Assembly: GCF_007421815.1 (NCBI RefSeq)
Contig: NZ_VLNT01000017.1
Location: 1 to 51,392 of the forward strand
Direction of reading: 5' to 3'
Length of the DNA stretch: 51,392 nt
Source of the DNA: Aeromicrobium piscarium
Lineage (GTDB): Bacteria > Actinomycetota > Actinomycetes > Propionibacteriales > Nocardioidaceae
Shown one piece after another: positions 41,356 to 50,339 of this stretch. Position 1 is the stretch's first letter; each line of letters begins with the position of its first letter. The notes below the pieces were generated by a model that worked only from the letters and a program-made list of their open reading frames with translations, did not search any database and was not told where the DNA came from. Both the position numbers and the translations under genes were made by a program.

Positions 41356-44300
41356 ATGACCGAGGCCGGGCTGCAGCACCTGGGGTTCACGCCCGCCACC
41401 CAGGAGTGGTTCGCCGACTCCTTCGCCGCGCCCACCCCTGCGCAGCGCGGCGCGTGGGAGGCGATCGGGGCCGGTCAGCACACCCTCGTGGTCGCACCGA
41501 CCGGCTCGGGCAAGACCCTCGCGGCCTTCCTCTCGGCCATCGACCGGCTGCTCCGGCCACGTCCCGACGATGCGCCCGCCGGTGTCCGCGTGCTGTACAT
41601 CTCCCCGCTGAAGGCGCTCGCGGTCGATGTCGAGCGCAACCTGCGATCTCCGCTCGTGGGCATCTCCAATACCGCCGTGCGGCGCGGCGAGCCGTTCCGC
41701 GAGGTGACGGTGGGGCTCCGCTCGGGCGACACGCCTCCCTCGGAACGTCGCCGGCTGCAGTCGCACCCGCCCGATGTCCTCATCACCACGCCGGAGTCGC
41801 TGTTCCTGATGCTGACCGCATCGGTGCGCGAGACGCTGCGCACGGTCGAGGTCGTCATCGTCGACGAGATCCATGCCGTCGCCGGCTCCAAGCGCGGCGC
41901 GCATCTCGCGCTCTCCTTGGAGCGGCTCGACTCGCTGCTCGAACGTCCGGCTCAGCGCATCGGCCTGAGCGCCACGGTGCGCCCCCACGACGAAGTCGCC
42001 CGCTTCCTCGGCGGTCAGTCCCCCGTCCGCCTCGTGGCGCCTGCATCACCCTCGCGCCTGGAGCTCGACATCGTGGTGCCGGTCGAGGACATGACCGAGA
42101 TCGCGCCTCGCCACGAGACCGGGCCGCCGGAGGGCTCGGCCGCGCAATCGCTCCTCGACCCGGAGGCCGACCGTCAGGCCGGCAACACCATCTGGCCCCA
42201 TGTCGAGGAGGCGGTGGTCGACCGAGTGCTCGAGGCCCGGTCCACGATCGTGTTCGCCAATTCGCGCGGTGTCGCTGAGCGTCTCACCGCTCGGCTCAAC
42301 GAGGTCTACGTCGAGCGGATCGAGGGCGAACGGATCGAACCGGAGACCCGCAGTCCCGCACGCATGGGCGGATTGTCCGGGCAGTCGGACGGCGCGCCGC
42401 CCGCCTTCGCCCGCGCTCACCACGGATCGGTCAGCAAGGAGCAGCGCGCGCTCATCGAGGACGACCTCAAGTCCGGTCGGCTGCGCTGCGTCGTCGCCAC
42501 CTCGAGCCTGGAGCTGGGCATCGACATGGGGGCGGTCGATCTCGTCATCCAGGTCTCCTCTCCCCCGTCCGTGGCCGCGGGCCTGCAGCGCGTGGGCCGG
42601 GCCGGACACCAGGTCGGGGAGGTCTCGCGGGGGTCGGTCTTTCCCACCAACCGGCACGATCTCCTCGCCGGCGCGGTGACGGCCGAACGCATGCGCGAAG
42701 GAGCGATCGAACGACTGCGCGTGCTGGCCAATCCTCTCGATCTCCTCGCCCAGCAGACGATCGCCGCGACAGCGCTCGAGCCCCTCGACGTCGAGGAGTG
42801 GTTCGATATCGTGCGGCGCAGCGCACCCTTCGCCGCACTGCCTCGCTCGGCCTTCGACGCCACGCTCGATCTCATCAGCGGCCGCTACCCCTCCGACGAG
42901 TTCGGCGAGCTACGGCCGCGGGTCGTCTGGGACCGCGATGCGGGCACGCTCACCGCCAGACCCGGGGCGCAACGGTTGGCGGTGACCAGCGGCGGCACGA
43001 TCCCCGATCGCGGCATGTTCAGCGTCGTCCTCGCGGGCGAGGACGACCGCGGAGGCCGCAAGGTCGGCGAACTCGACGAGGAGATGGTCTACGAGTCGCG
43101 CGTCAATGACGTGGTCGCGCTCGGTGCCACGAGCTGGCGGATCCAGGAGATCACCCACGATCGCGTCATCGTGACCCCGGCCTTCGGACTTCCCGCCCGG
43201 CTCCCGTTCTGGCGCGGGGACGCGGTCGGGAGGCCCTACGAGCTGGGAGCGGCGATCGGCGCCTTCCTCCGACGCCTTGAGTCCGGCTCGGGCGCCATCG
43301 GCGCCGACCTCGGCCTGGACGACAATGCCCGCGCCAATCTGATCGAGCTGGTGGCGGCGCAACGCGAGGCCACCGGCCGCGTGCCCACCGACACCACCCT
43401 GGTGGTCGAGCGGTTCCGCGACGAGCTCGGCGACTGGCGGGTCGTCCTCCTGTCGCCCTATGGCCGCTCGATCCACGCACCCTGGGCCTTGGCCGTCGGC
43501 GCTCGGATCCAGGAGCAGTACGGGATCGATGGATCGGTCGTGGCCGGCGACGACGGCATCGTGGCCCGCGTGCCCGATACCGACGCCGAACCGCCGGGCA
43601 CGGAACTCTTCGTCTTCGAGCCCGATGATCTCGAGCGCATCGTCACCGAGGAGGTCGGCGGGTCAGCGTTGTTCGCCTCGCGCTTTCGCGAGTGCGCCGC
43701 CCGTGCCCTGCTGCTGCCTCGACGTAATCCCGGTGCCCGCGCGCCGCTGTGGCAACAGCGGCAGCGGTCCGCACAGCTGCTCGATGTCGCCCGTAAACAT
43801 CCGACCTTCCCGATCCTGCTGGAGACCGCTCGCGAGGTGCTGCAGGACGTCTACGACCTGCCGGCGCTCACCGGGCTGGCACGGAGCATCCAGAGCCGAG
43901 AGGTCGCGGTCGTCGATGTCATCACCGAGCGCGCCTCCCCCTTCGCGCAGACGCAGCTCTTCGGTTACGTGGGTGCCTTCCTGTACGACGGCGACCTTCC
44001 GCTCGCCGAGCGGCGAGCGGCCGCGCTCTCGCTCGACCCCGACCTCCTCGCCGAGCTGCTGGGCCGCACCGACCTGCGCGAGCTGCTCGATCCCGAGGTC
44101 GTCGCCACCACCGAACGCGAGTTGCAGCGACTCGTGCCCGAGCGCGCCGCACGATCGCTCGAGCACGTGGCAGACCTGGTCCGCACGATCGGTCCCCTCA
44201 GCGCCGAGGAGATCACCGCCCGCACGGACATCGAGCACCGCGGCGAGGTCTCCGACTGGCTGAGCTCCTTGCGCGATCAGCGGCGTCTCATCGAGGTACC

Positions 44301-45906
44301 GATCGCCGGGGAACCGCGCTGGGCGGCCGTCGAGGACGCCGCTCGATTGCGCGACGCGCTCGGCACCGCACTGCCGATGGGCGTCGCGGCCGCGCATCTG
44401 GAGAGTCCGGAGGATCCGCTCGGCGACCTCGTGGCCCGCTATGCACGCACCCACGGTCCCTTCACCGCCGAGGACGTCGCCGGCCGGTACGGTCTGGGAC
44501 GCGCTGTCGCCGAGACGGCGCTCGCCCGGTTGGCCGAACACCGCAGAGTGGTGGCCGGTGAATTCGATCCGACCGCCTCAGGACGTGAGGAATGGGTCGA
44601 CGCCGAGATCCTGCGTCGCTTGCGCGCGCGTTCCCTCGCCGCGGCCAGGCATCAGGTCGAACCGGTCGATCGGCAGACCTTCGCCCGCTTCCTGCCGGTC
44701 TGGCAGCAGGTCGGGTCACGTCACCGCGGCCCCGATGCGCTGCTGGCAGCGATCGATCAGCTGGCCGGCGTGCCGATCCCCGCCTCGGCCTGGGAGACCC
44801 TCGTCCTGCCTCAGCGGGTGGCCGACTATCAGCCGCCGATGCTCGACGAACTCCTCGCCTCCGGAGAGGTCTGGTGGTCCGGTGCCGGGACCCTTGCCGG
44901 CAATGACGGGTGGGTACGGATCTTCCCCGCAGACGTCGACCCGGTCGCCGAGCCGGCGGCCGATGCCCCGGCAGCGGATTCGATGGCGGGTCGACTGCTC
45001 TCCGCGATGCGCGGATCCGGAGCCTTCCTGTTCGGGCAGTTGCACGATCTCGTCGACACCTCCGAGGACGAATCGCTCGTCGACGCCCTCTGGCACTTGA
45101 CGTGGTCGGGCGCAGTCTCCAATGACACCTTCGCCCCGATCCGCGCGCTGCTGCGTGGAGGGGGTGCCCACCGCGGTCAGCGGCCGCCGCCGCGGGCTCG
45201 CCTCCATCGAGGGCGGCGCGTCCGTCCGACGCGTCCGGTCCTACCGCCGGTCGCCGCGGGCCGGTGGTTCGCCCTCGAGCCGTCCGCCGAGAGCACCCAG
45301 GCGGCCCTGCTGCGCACCGAGCTCGCGCTCGGCCGCCACGGCATCATCACCAAGGGAGCGGTCGCCGCCGAGCAGCAGCCGGGCGGGTTCGCGGCGATGT
45401 ATCGCGTGCTGCGAGAGCTCGAACAGTCGGGAGGCGCCTTGCGTGGGTACTTCGTCGACGGCCTCGGCGGCGCTCAGTTCGCTGCCAACGGGGCCATCGA
45501 CCGGCTCCGTTCGCTGCAACGCGATGACGACGAGCCCAGCGATGACGATGCGGTCGTCCTCGCCGCCACCGACCCGGCCAACCCCTATGGTGCCGCTCTC
45601 CCCTGGCCCGAGCGCGAGCTCGGCCATCGTCCGGGACGCAAGGCGGGGTCGATCGTGGTGCTCCACGACGGTGCGCTCGTGTTCTTCTTCGAACGAGGAG
45701 GCAAGACGATGCTGACCTTCACGAACGACCCCGAACGCCTCGAGCGCGCAGCCCAGTCCTTCGTCGCCACTGCGCGACGGCTGCGTCTCGGACGGTTCAC
45801 CGTCCAGACCGCCGACGGCGAGCCGGTGGCCTCCACGCCGGCGGGTGGCGCGCTCGCCGCCGCGGGCTTCGAGGCGCATCTGAAGGGTCTGCGATTCGAT
45901 GCCTGA
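41356..45906 (+). CDS. lhr: Lhr-family ATP-dependent helicase
   Basis: This protein of about 1516 residues is a full-length Lhr (mycobacterial Rv3296 size), a 3'-5' DNA/RNA-DNA helicase of SF2. The core has APTGSGKTLAAFLSAI (residues 47-62), VVIVDEIHAVAGSKRGAHLA, GLSATVRP, STIVFANSRGVAERL, ATSSLELGIDMGAVDL and QRVGRAGHQVG. The large C-terminal region has winged-helix and Lhr-core segments (FVDGLGGAQFAANGAIDRLR). The Arg-rich stretch near residues 1275-1300 is low complexity and may hide a compensated frameshift. ATG 41356 is the best start, with a weak CACGAT 7 nt upstream. It overlaps nei by 8 bp. Confidence 0.95.
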   Translation: MTEAGLQHLGFTPATQEWFADSFAAPTPAQRGAWEAIGAGQHTLVVAPTGSGKTLAAFLSAIDRLLRPRPDDAPAGVRVLYISPLKALAVDVERNLRSPLVGISNTAVRRGEPFREVTVGLRSGDTPPSERRRLQSHPPDVLITTPESLFLMLTASVRETLRTVEVVIVDEIHAVAGSKRGAHLALSLERLDSLLERPAQRIGLSATVRPHDEVARFLGGQSPVRLVAPASPSRLELDIVVPVEDMTEIAPRHETGPPEGSAAQSLLDPEADRQAGNTIWPHVEEAVVDRVLEARSTIVFANSRGVAERLTARLNEVYVERIEGERIEPETRSPARMGGLSGQSDGAPPAFARAHHGSVSKEQRALIEDDLKSGRLRCVVATSSLELGIDMGAVDLVIQVSSPPSVAAGLQRVGRAGHQVGEVSRGSVFPTNRHDLLAGAVTAERMREGAIERLRVLANPLDLLAQQTIAATALEPLDVEEWFDIVRRSAPFAALPRSAFDATLDLISGRYPSDEFGELRPRVVWDRDAGTLTARPGAQRLAVTSGGTIPDRGMFSVVLAGEDDRGGRKVGELDEEMVYESRVNDVVALGATSWRIQEITHDRVIVTPAFGLPARLPFWRGDAVGRPYELGAAIGAFLRRLESGSGAIGADLGLDDNARANLIELVAAQREATGRVPTDTTLVVERFRDELGDWRVVLLSPYGRSIHAPWALAVGARIQEQYGIDGSVVAGDDGIVARVPDTDAEPPGTELFVFEPDDLERIVTEEVGGSALFASRFRECAARALLLPRRNPGARAPLWQQRQRSAQLLDVARKHPTFPILLETAREVLQDVYDLPALTGLARSIQSREVAVVDVITERASPFAQTQLFGYVGAFLYDGDLPLAERRAAALSLDPDLLAELLGRTDLRELLDPEVVATTERELQRLVPERAARSLEHVADLVRTIGPLSAEEITARTDIEHRGEVSDWLSSLRDQRRLIEVPIAGEPRWAAVEDAARLRDALGTALPMGVAAAHLESPEDPLGDLVARYARTHGPFTAEDVAGRYGLGRAVAETALARLAEHRRVVAGEFDPTASGREEWVDAEILRRLRARSLAAARHQVEPVDRQTFARFLPVWQQVGSRHRGPDALLAAIDQLAGVPIPASAWETLVLPQRVADYQPPMLDELLASGEVWWSGAGTLAGNDGWVRIFPADVDPVAEPAADAPAADSMAGRLLSAMRGSGAFLFGQLHDLVDTSEDESLVDALWHLTWSGAVSNDTFAPIRALLRGGGAHRGQRPPPRARLHRGRRVRPTRPVLPPVAAGRWFALEPSAESTQAALLRTELALGRHGIITKGAVAAEQQPGGFAAMYRVLRELEQSGGALRGYFVDGLGGAQFAANGAIDRLRSLQRDDDEPSDDDAVVLAATDPANPYGAALPWPERELGHRPGRKAGSIVVLHDGALVFFFERGGKTMLTFTNDPERLERAAQSFVATARRLRLGRFTVQTADGEPVASTPAGGALAAAGFEAHLKGLRFDA

Positions 45907-46684
45907 GGGCGACACCGTCTGGCGCACAGCGCACCACCTCCACGCGGCCTTCGCCGGCACTGAGCTGACCGTCACCGACTTCCGGGTCCCGGCCTACGCG
46001 ACCGTCGACCTACGAGGGCAGCGCGTGGAGGACGTGGTCAGCCGCGGCAAGCACCTGCTGCTGCGGACACCGGATTACGTGGTGCATTCGCATCTGAAGA
46101 TGGAGGGCGCCTGGCATCTGTACCGGCTGCCACGGCCCCGGTGGCGCCGCCCGGCACACTCGGCGCGTGCCGTGCTGGAGAATGCCGACTGGCAGGCAGT
46201 CGGGTTCTCGCTGGGGCTCCTGGAGGTGCTTCCGCGCGAACGCGAACTGGACGCGATCGGGCATCTCGGGCCCGATCTGCTCGGCGAGCGCTTCGATGTC
46301 ACGGCCGCAGTCGAACGCCTCGGGCGCGATCCGCTGCGTCCGGTGTTCCTCGCGCTGCTCGACCAGCGCAATCTCGCGGGTCTGGGCAATGAGTACGTCA
46401 ACGAGCTGCTGTTCATGCGGCGCGTCGCCCCGACCTGTCCCGTCGACGAGGTCGATGACCTCACGGGCCTCCTCGCGCTGGCTCAACGCGTGATCGGCGC
46501 GAACGCCCGCAGGGTCGAGCGCTCCTTCACCGGCAGCACCCGCAACGGCGAGGAACGCTGGGTCTACCGACGGGCCGGACTGCCCTGTCGCAGGTGCGGC
46601 ACGCCGATCGCCGAGGGCGACTACGGTGACGCCCCCACCCGCGAGCGCATCTGCTTCTGGTGTCCCCGCTGTCAGGCGACCTGA
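45899..46684 (+). CDS. nei: endonuclease VIII-like DNA glycosylase (Nei2 type)
   Basis: This 261-residue Fpg/Nei-family bifunctional glycosylase/AP lyase has the catalytic N terminus MPEGDTVWRTA with Pro2 and Glu3, Lys51 in SRGKHLLLR, the helix-two-turn-helix region NLAGLGNEYVNELLF, and a C-terminal zinc finger with CRRC and CPRC pairs. The product removes oxidised pyrimidines. The 8-bp overlap with lhr matches the Rv3296-Rv3297 order and suggests a common repair function. Confidence 0.95.
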   Translation: MPEGDTVWRTAHHLHAAFAGTELTVTDFRVPAYATVDLRGQRVEDVVSRGKHLLLRTPDYVVHSHLKMEGAWHLYRLPRPRWRRPAHSARAVLENADWQAVGFSLGLLEVLPRERELDAIGHLGPDLLGERFDVTAAVERLGRDPLRPVFLALLDQRNLAGLGNEYVNELLFMRRVAPTCPVDEVDDLTGLLALAQRVIGANARRVERSFTGSTRNGEERWVYRRAGLPCRRCGTPIAEGDYGDAPTRERICFWCPRCQAT

Positions 46685-46724
46685 GCCTCGCCGGAGCGGC
46701 ACGTCATCAACCCTTCCCCCCGCG

Positions 46725-46781
46725 TCAGCGGTACGCCATCAACCCCATGATGCGCACATGAGGTTGATGGCGTACCGCTGA
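46725..46781. terminator. family B palindrome with 19-bp perfect arms
   Basis: CAGCGGTACGCCATCAACC (46726-46744) and GGTTGATGGCGTACCGCTG (46762-46780) pair perfectly, plus one more outer pair, around a 17-nt loop. Partial arms flank it (CATCAACCC at 46705; GAGGTTGGTGG at 46790). It lies between convergent nei and the monooxygenase gene. Confidence 0.8.
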
Positions 46782-46811
46782 TGTGATGAGAGGTTGGTGG
46801 CTACTGCCGAT

Positions 46812-48293
46812 TCAGCCGGCGGCGACTCCCTCGCGGGCCGGCAGCTCGCGCCGGCTCACCCAGACCATCTCCTCGTCGAGATCGGTGGTCCGCGCGTCCC
46901 ACGCGTCCAGGAACCAGTTCTGCCGGATCTTCCACGGCTTACGGGAGCCGGCCTGCGGGAGCTTGTCGGCGACGCGCTGGATGTAGCCGGAATCGAGGTC
47001 GAGGATCGGCGCCGAAGGTCCGCTCTCGCCCTCGGGGTTGGGCATGCCGTAGGCGTAGCCGTTCGCGTCGAGGTGGTTGAGGAAGCGTGCGACGTACTTC
47101 CAGGTCAGATCGGCGCGCAGCGTCCACGAGGCGTTCGTGTATCCGACGCACCAGGCCAGATTCGGCAGGCCGCTGAACATCAGGCCCTTGTAGGTGTAGA
47201 CATCGTGCGGGTCGATGGCACGCCCGTCGACCGAGATGTCGATCGAGCCCATCGCGACCAGCTGCAGACCGGTCGCGGTGACGACGACATCGGCGTCGAG
47301 ATGCTCGCCGGAGGCCAGGGCGATGCCCTTGGGCGTGAACTCCTCGATGTGATCGGTGACGATCTCTCCCTTGCCCTCACGCACGACACGCCACAGGTCC
47401 CCGCCGGGCACCACACAGAGCCGCTGGTCCCAGGGCTTGTAGCGCGGGGTGAGGCTGACCGGATCGACGCTGGGCGCCTGACGCTGGGCAAGGCCGAGCA
47501 GGATCTTGCGCGCCAGCGCCGGGAAGGCCCGACAGAAGACGTAGAAGCCCACGGTCATCACGGCGTACCTCAGCCGCGTCGCCTGGTGCACGATGCTCTT
47601 CGGCAGCACCCGGCGAGCGATATTCGCCACCGGGTCCTTCCCCGGCTGCGAGAGAATGTAGGTGGGCGATCGCTGCAGCATCGTCACCTTGGCGGCATCG
47701 CGCGCCATCGACGGGAGCAACGTGATCGCCGTGGCACCCGAGCCGATGATGACGACATTCTTGTTCGCGTAGTCGAGATCCTCGGGCCAGAACTGCGGGT
47801 GGACGACCTCACCCTCGTAGTTCTCGAGGCCGGGGAAGTCCGGGGTGTAGCCCTCGTCGTAGCTGTAGTACCCGCTGCAGAGGTAGAGGAACGAGGCCTC
47901 GGTGGTCTCGGTGGTGCCGTCGGACAGGCGCGAGGTGACCGTCCAGGTGGCGTCCTCGCTGGACCAGTCGGCGGTCAGCACCCGGCGTCCGAAACGGATG
48001 TGCCGGTCGATGCCGTTCTCGCGCGCGGTGTCGGCGATGTACTGGCGGATGTCACCGCCGTCGGCGATCGCCTTCTCATTGGTCCACGGACGGAACGGGT
48101 AGCTGAGCGTATACATGTCGGAGTCCGACCGCACGCCCGGGTACCGGAACAGGTCCCAGGTGCCACCGGTCCGTTCGCGCTGCTCGACGATGGCGTAGGT
48201 CTTGCCGGGGCTCATCTGCTGCAGGCGGTAGGCGGCTCCGATCCCCGAGAGGCCGGCGCCGACGATCAGGACGTCCACGCGGTCTGTGCTCAT
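46812..48293 (-). CDS. EthA-like FAD-containing Baeyer-Villiger monooxygenase
   Basis: This 493-residue class B flavoprotein monooxygenase follows the EthA (Rv3854c) pattern closely. It has the FAD motif VLIVGAGLSGIGAAYRLQQ, GGTWDLFRYPGVRSDSDMYT, the BVMO fingerprint YEGEVVHPQFWPEDLDY, the NADPH motif VVIIGSGATAITLLP, and YTNASWTLRADL. EthA oxidises ketones and activates ethionamide-type thioamides; that activity here is by homology. The upstream gap holds perfect palindromes suited to a repressor, but no ethR-like gene is adjacent. Confidence 0.92.
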   Translation of the reverse strand: MSTDRVDVLIVGAGLSGIGAAYRLQQMSPGKTYAIVEQRERTGGTWDLFRYPGVRSDSDMYTLSYPFRPWTNEKAIADGGDIRQYIADTARENGIDRHIRFGRRVLTADWSSEDATWTVTSRLSDGTTETTEASFLYLCSGYYSYDEGYTPDFPGLENYEGEVVHPQFWPEDLDYANKNVVIIGSGATAITLLPSMARDAAKVTMLQRSPTYILSQPGKDPVANIARRVLPKSIVHQATRLRYAVMTVGFYVFCRAFPALARKILLGLAQRQAPSVDPVSLTPRYKPWDQRLCVVPGGDLWRVVREGKGEIVTDHIEEFTPKGIALASGEHLDADVVVTATGLQLVAMGSIDISVDGRAIDPHDVYTYKGLMFSGLPNLAWCVGYTNASWTLRADLTWKYVARFLNHLDANGYAYGMPNPEGESGPSAPILDLDSGYIQRVADKLPQAGSRKPWKIRQNWFLDAWDARTTDLDEEMVWVSRRELPAREGVAAG

Positions 48294-48336
48294 GTGCCTC
48301 GTTCTCCCTCCACGGGGTCCGATCCATCGGACTTAT

Positions 48337-48355
48337 GTGACATCGTCAATGTCAC
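48337..48355. promoter_or_regulatory. operator-like palindrome upstream of the EthA-like gene
   Basis: GTGACAT-N5-ATGTCAC is a perfect 7-bp dyad. A second short dyad, GATAC-CGAGA-GTATC, follows at 48363-48377. Both lie between the divergent monooxygenase and VKOR genes and look like repressor sites of a TetR- or GntR-type protein encoded elsewhere. Confidence 0.55.
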
Positions 48356-48418
48356 GTTAACAGATACCGAGAGTATCGGGAAGTCCTTCGATGTGGCCCG
48401 CGATGACCCCTCAGTGCC

Positions 48419-48424
48419 TAGGAT
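48419..48424 (+). promoter_or_regulatory. -10 hexamer TAGGAT of the VKOR gene
   Basis: TAGGAT ends 6 nt before ATG 48431 and favours that start over GTG 48425. Confidence 0.6.
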
Positions 48425-48430
48425 GTGCAC

Positions 48431-49048
48431 ATGACGACGGCAACGGAACCCACCACGCCCGAAGGTGGCGCCGCGGTGGAGGGCTCCTCGCGGCCCGGCG
48501 AGCACCGCGTACTCGGCGCCTTCCTGGCGATCGCCGGTGCGATCGGCGTGCTGGCGTCGTCGATCCTCACGATCGACAAGATCACCTTGCTGCAGTCCCA
48601 GGTCGATGGCGAGGATCTGAGCCTGGGATGCGATCTCAGCGCCTTCGTCAGCTGCAGCGGTGTCATCGCCTCCGATCAGGCCTCGGCCTTCGGCTTCCCC
48701 AACCCGTTGATCGGCATCGCCGGATTCGCCGTCGTCACCACACTGGGCGTGCTGCTGGCCTCGGGCACGCGACTGCCCGGCTGGGTGTGGGGAGGCCTGC
48801 AGGTCGGCGTGATCTTCGGTATCGGGTTCGTGACCTGGTTGCAGTACCAGAGCATCTTCAATATCGGCAAGCTCTGCCCGTGGTGCATGGTGGTCTGGGC
48901 GGTCATGATCCCGACCTTCGTCCTGGTCACCGCCCGCAACGTCCCCGGGCGTTTCCTGCGCAACTGGTCGGGGTTGATCATCGCGCTGTGGTACATCGCG
49001 CTCGCCGCGACGATCTTCTTCGTCTTCGGCGACACCCTCTGGGCCTGA
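48431..49048 (+). CDS. vitamin K epoxide reductase homologue (VKOR)
   Basis: This 205-residue membrane protein with about five hydrophobic helices re-oxidises DsbA-like proteins using menaquinone in mycobacteria (Rv2968c type). The active-site CPWC (C149, C152) is in IGKLCPWCMVVW and the loop Cys pair C67/C75 is in LGCDLSAFVSCSGVI. The conserved FGFPNPLIGIAGF is present. No DsbA partner is seen in the window. Confidence 0.93.
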   Translation: MTTATEPTTPEGGAAVEGSSRPGEHRVLGAFLAIAGAIGVLASSILTIDKITLLQSQVDGEDLSLGCDLSAFVSCSGVIASDQASAFGFPNPLIGIAGFAVVTTLGVLLASGTRLPGWVWGGLQVGVIFGIGFVTWLQYQSIFNIGKLCPWCMVVWAVMIPTFVLVTARNVPGRFLRNWSGLIIALWYIALAATIFFVFGDTLWA

Positions 49049-49092
49049 TCATCCGGCCCGCTCCGCGACCGGCGCGGATCTCGGGCGCCGGG

Positions 49093-49098
49093 TAGCGT
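49093..49098 (+). promoter_or_regulatory. -10 hexamer TAGCGT of the membrane esterase gene
   Basis: TAGCGT ends 7 nt before GTG 49106. Confidence 0.55.
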
Positions 49099-49105
49099 CG
49101 AGCCG

Positions 49106-50302
49106 GTGACCGCTGAACCCCGTCGTCTCCCCTCGCTCATCGTCGCCACGATGCTCGCGATCGTCATCGCGCTGAGTCAGCTGCCGGCGATCCTCCCGTC
49201 CTCCTGGCTGCAGCCGCTGCTGGCTTCGCCGTGGTCGCAGTACGGCATCGTCTCGATCTCGGTGGCACGCGACGAGCTCGGCGGGTGGGTGGTGCTGCTG
49301 GCGATCGTCGCGGCACTTCTGGCCTGGAGAGCGCTCCGCGCGCGCCGGTCCGTCGTGCGGAGGTCGGTGGGTGCCGTAGCCGGCCTCGCTCTTCTGGGCT
49401 CAGCGGTCACCTCGGGGCTGCTCCTCTACACCTCGATTGACCAGGGAGCGGGATTCCGCCCCTTCGCGCCGCTGGTCCCGACCGCCGGTGGCCACGGTGG
49501 TCCCGATGAGACGCTCACGGTCGGGAGAGCCGATGGCGAGGCTCTCCGCGCCGACCTGTACCGTCCCTCCGGCGACGAGGACGCCCCGGTCGTGCTCTAC
49601 ATCCATGGTGGCGGTTTCGACGGCGGTGCCCGCAATCCGAATGCTCTCAACCGCTACCTGGCCGATCGCGGCTACGCGGTGCTCGATGTCGACTACCGGC
49701 TGGCGCGGCCGGATCGACCGACCTGGGATCTCGCCACGGCTGATATCGGCTGCGCGCTCTCGTGGTTGGGACGCGAGGGGCCGGCCTTCGGGCTCGACAC
49801 CGAGCGGGTCGCCCTGCTGGGCGAGTCGGCAGGTGGCAATCTCGCGCTCAACGCCGCCTATCGGAGCCAGTCCGGCGATCTCGAACCCTCATGCGGATCG
49901 GCGGACGACCTTCCCCAGGTGAGCGCGGTGATCGGCGGCTATCCCGTCGTCGACCTCACCGGTGATGAGGCGCAGACCGGTCTCGGCCGGCTCATGGGCG
50001 AGGTCTACATCGGCGGCGCTCCCGACGAGTTCCCCGACCGCTATGCGGCCATCGATCCGGCCTCGCACGTCGCGGCGGACTCGCCTCCCACCCTCGTCTA
50101 TCACGGCACGCGCGACCATCTCGTCCTTCCGGGACCGGTGGAGGACTTCGTGGCGACGATCCGCGAAGCGGGTGTGACGACGCGGTACACCGCGATCCCC
50201 GCCACGGACCACGGCGCCGGGAGTCTGCTCGGCACGTCGACTTGGGGCACGGGCATCATCCAGGCGGTCGTCGTGCAATGGCTCGACGCCCACGTGGCCT
50301 GA
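49106..50302 (+). CDS. membrane-anchored alpha/beta hydrolase (esterase)
   Basis: This 398-residue protein has three N-terminal hydrophobic segments (LIVATMLAIVIALSQLPAI, GGWVVLLAIVAALLAW, VGAVAGLALLGSAVTSGLLL) and then an extracytoplasmic esterase domain: LYIHGGGFDGG for the oxyanion hole, ALLGESAGGNLALNAA for the nucleophile Ser, LVYHGTRDHLVLPG with the Asp, and a His in ATDHGAGS. The substrate is unknown. It converges on the rhuM remnant with a 37-bp gap. Confidence 0.9.
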   Translation: MTAEPRRLPSLIVATMLAIVIALSQLPAILPSSWLQPLLASPWSQYGIVSISVARDELGGWVVLLAIVAALLAWRALRARRSVVRRSVGAVAGLALLGSAVTSGLLLYTSIDQGAGFRPFAPLVPTAGGHGGPDETLTVGRADGEALRADLYRPSGDEDAPVVLYIHGGGFDGGARNPNALNRYLADRGYAVLDVDYRLARPDRPTWDLATADIGCALSWLGREGPAFGLDTERVALLGESAGGNLALNAAYRSQSGDLEPSCGSADDLPQVSAVIGGYPVVDLTGDEAQTGLGRLMGEVYIGGAPDEFPDRYAAIDPASHVAADSPPTLVYHGTRDHLVLPGPVEDFVATIREAGVTTRYTAIPATDHGAGSLLGTSTWGTGIIQAVVVQWLDAHVA

Positions 50303-50339
50303 CCAGACGCGGCCGCAAACACGCATAGGCCGATCGAGG

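Noticed and set aside
40242..42278. A 678-codon plus-strand open frame overlapping the DUF3048 gene and the start of lhr
   Set aside because: It is in another frame than lhr and antisense to DUF3048, and the protein is Arg/His/Gly-rich noise.
45122..45260. A frameshift in lhr around the Arg-rich segment
   Set aside because: Both reading frames are plausible low-complexity sequence and the main frame resumes family similarity (AGRWFALEP) without a stop, so no frameshift is needed.
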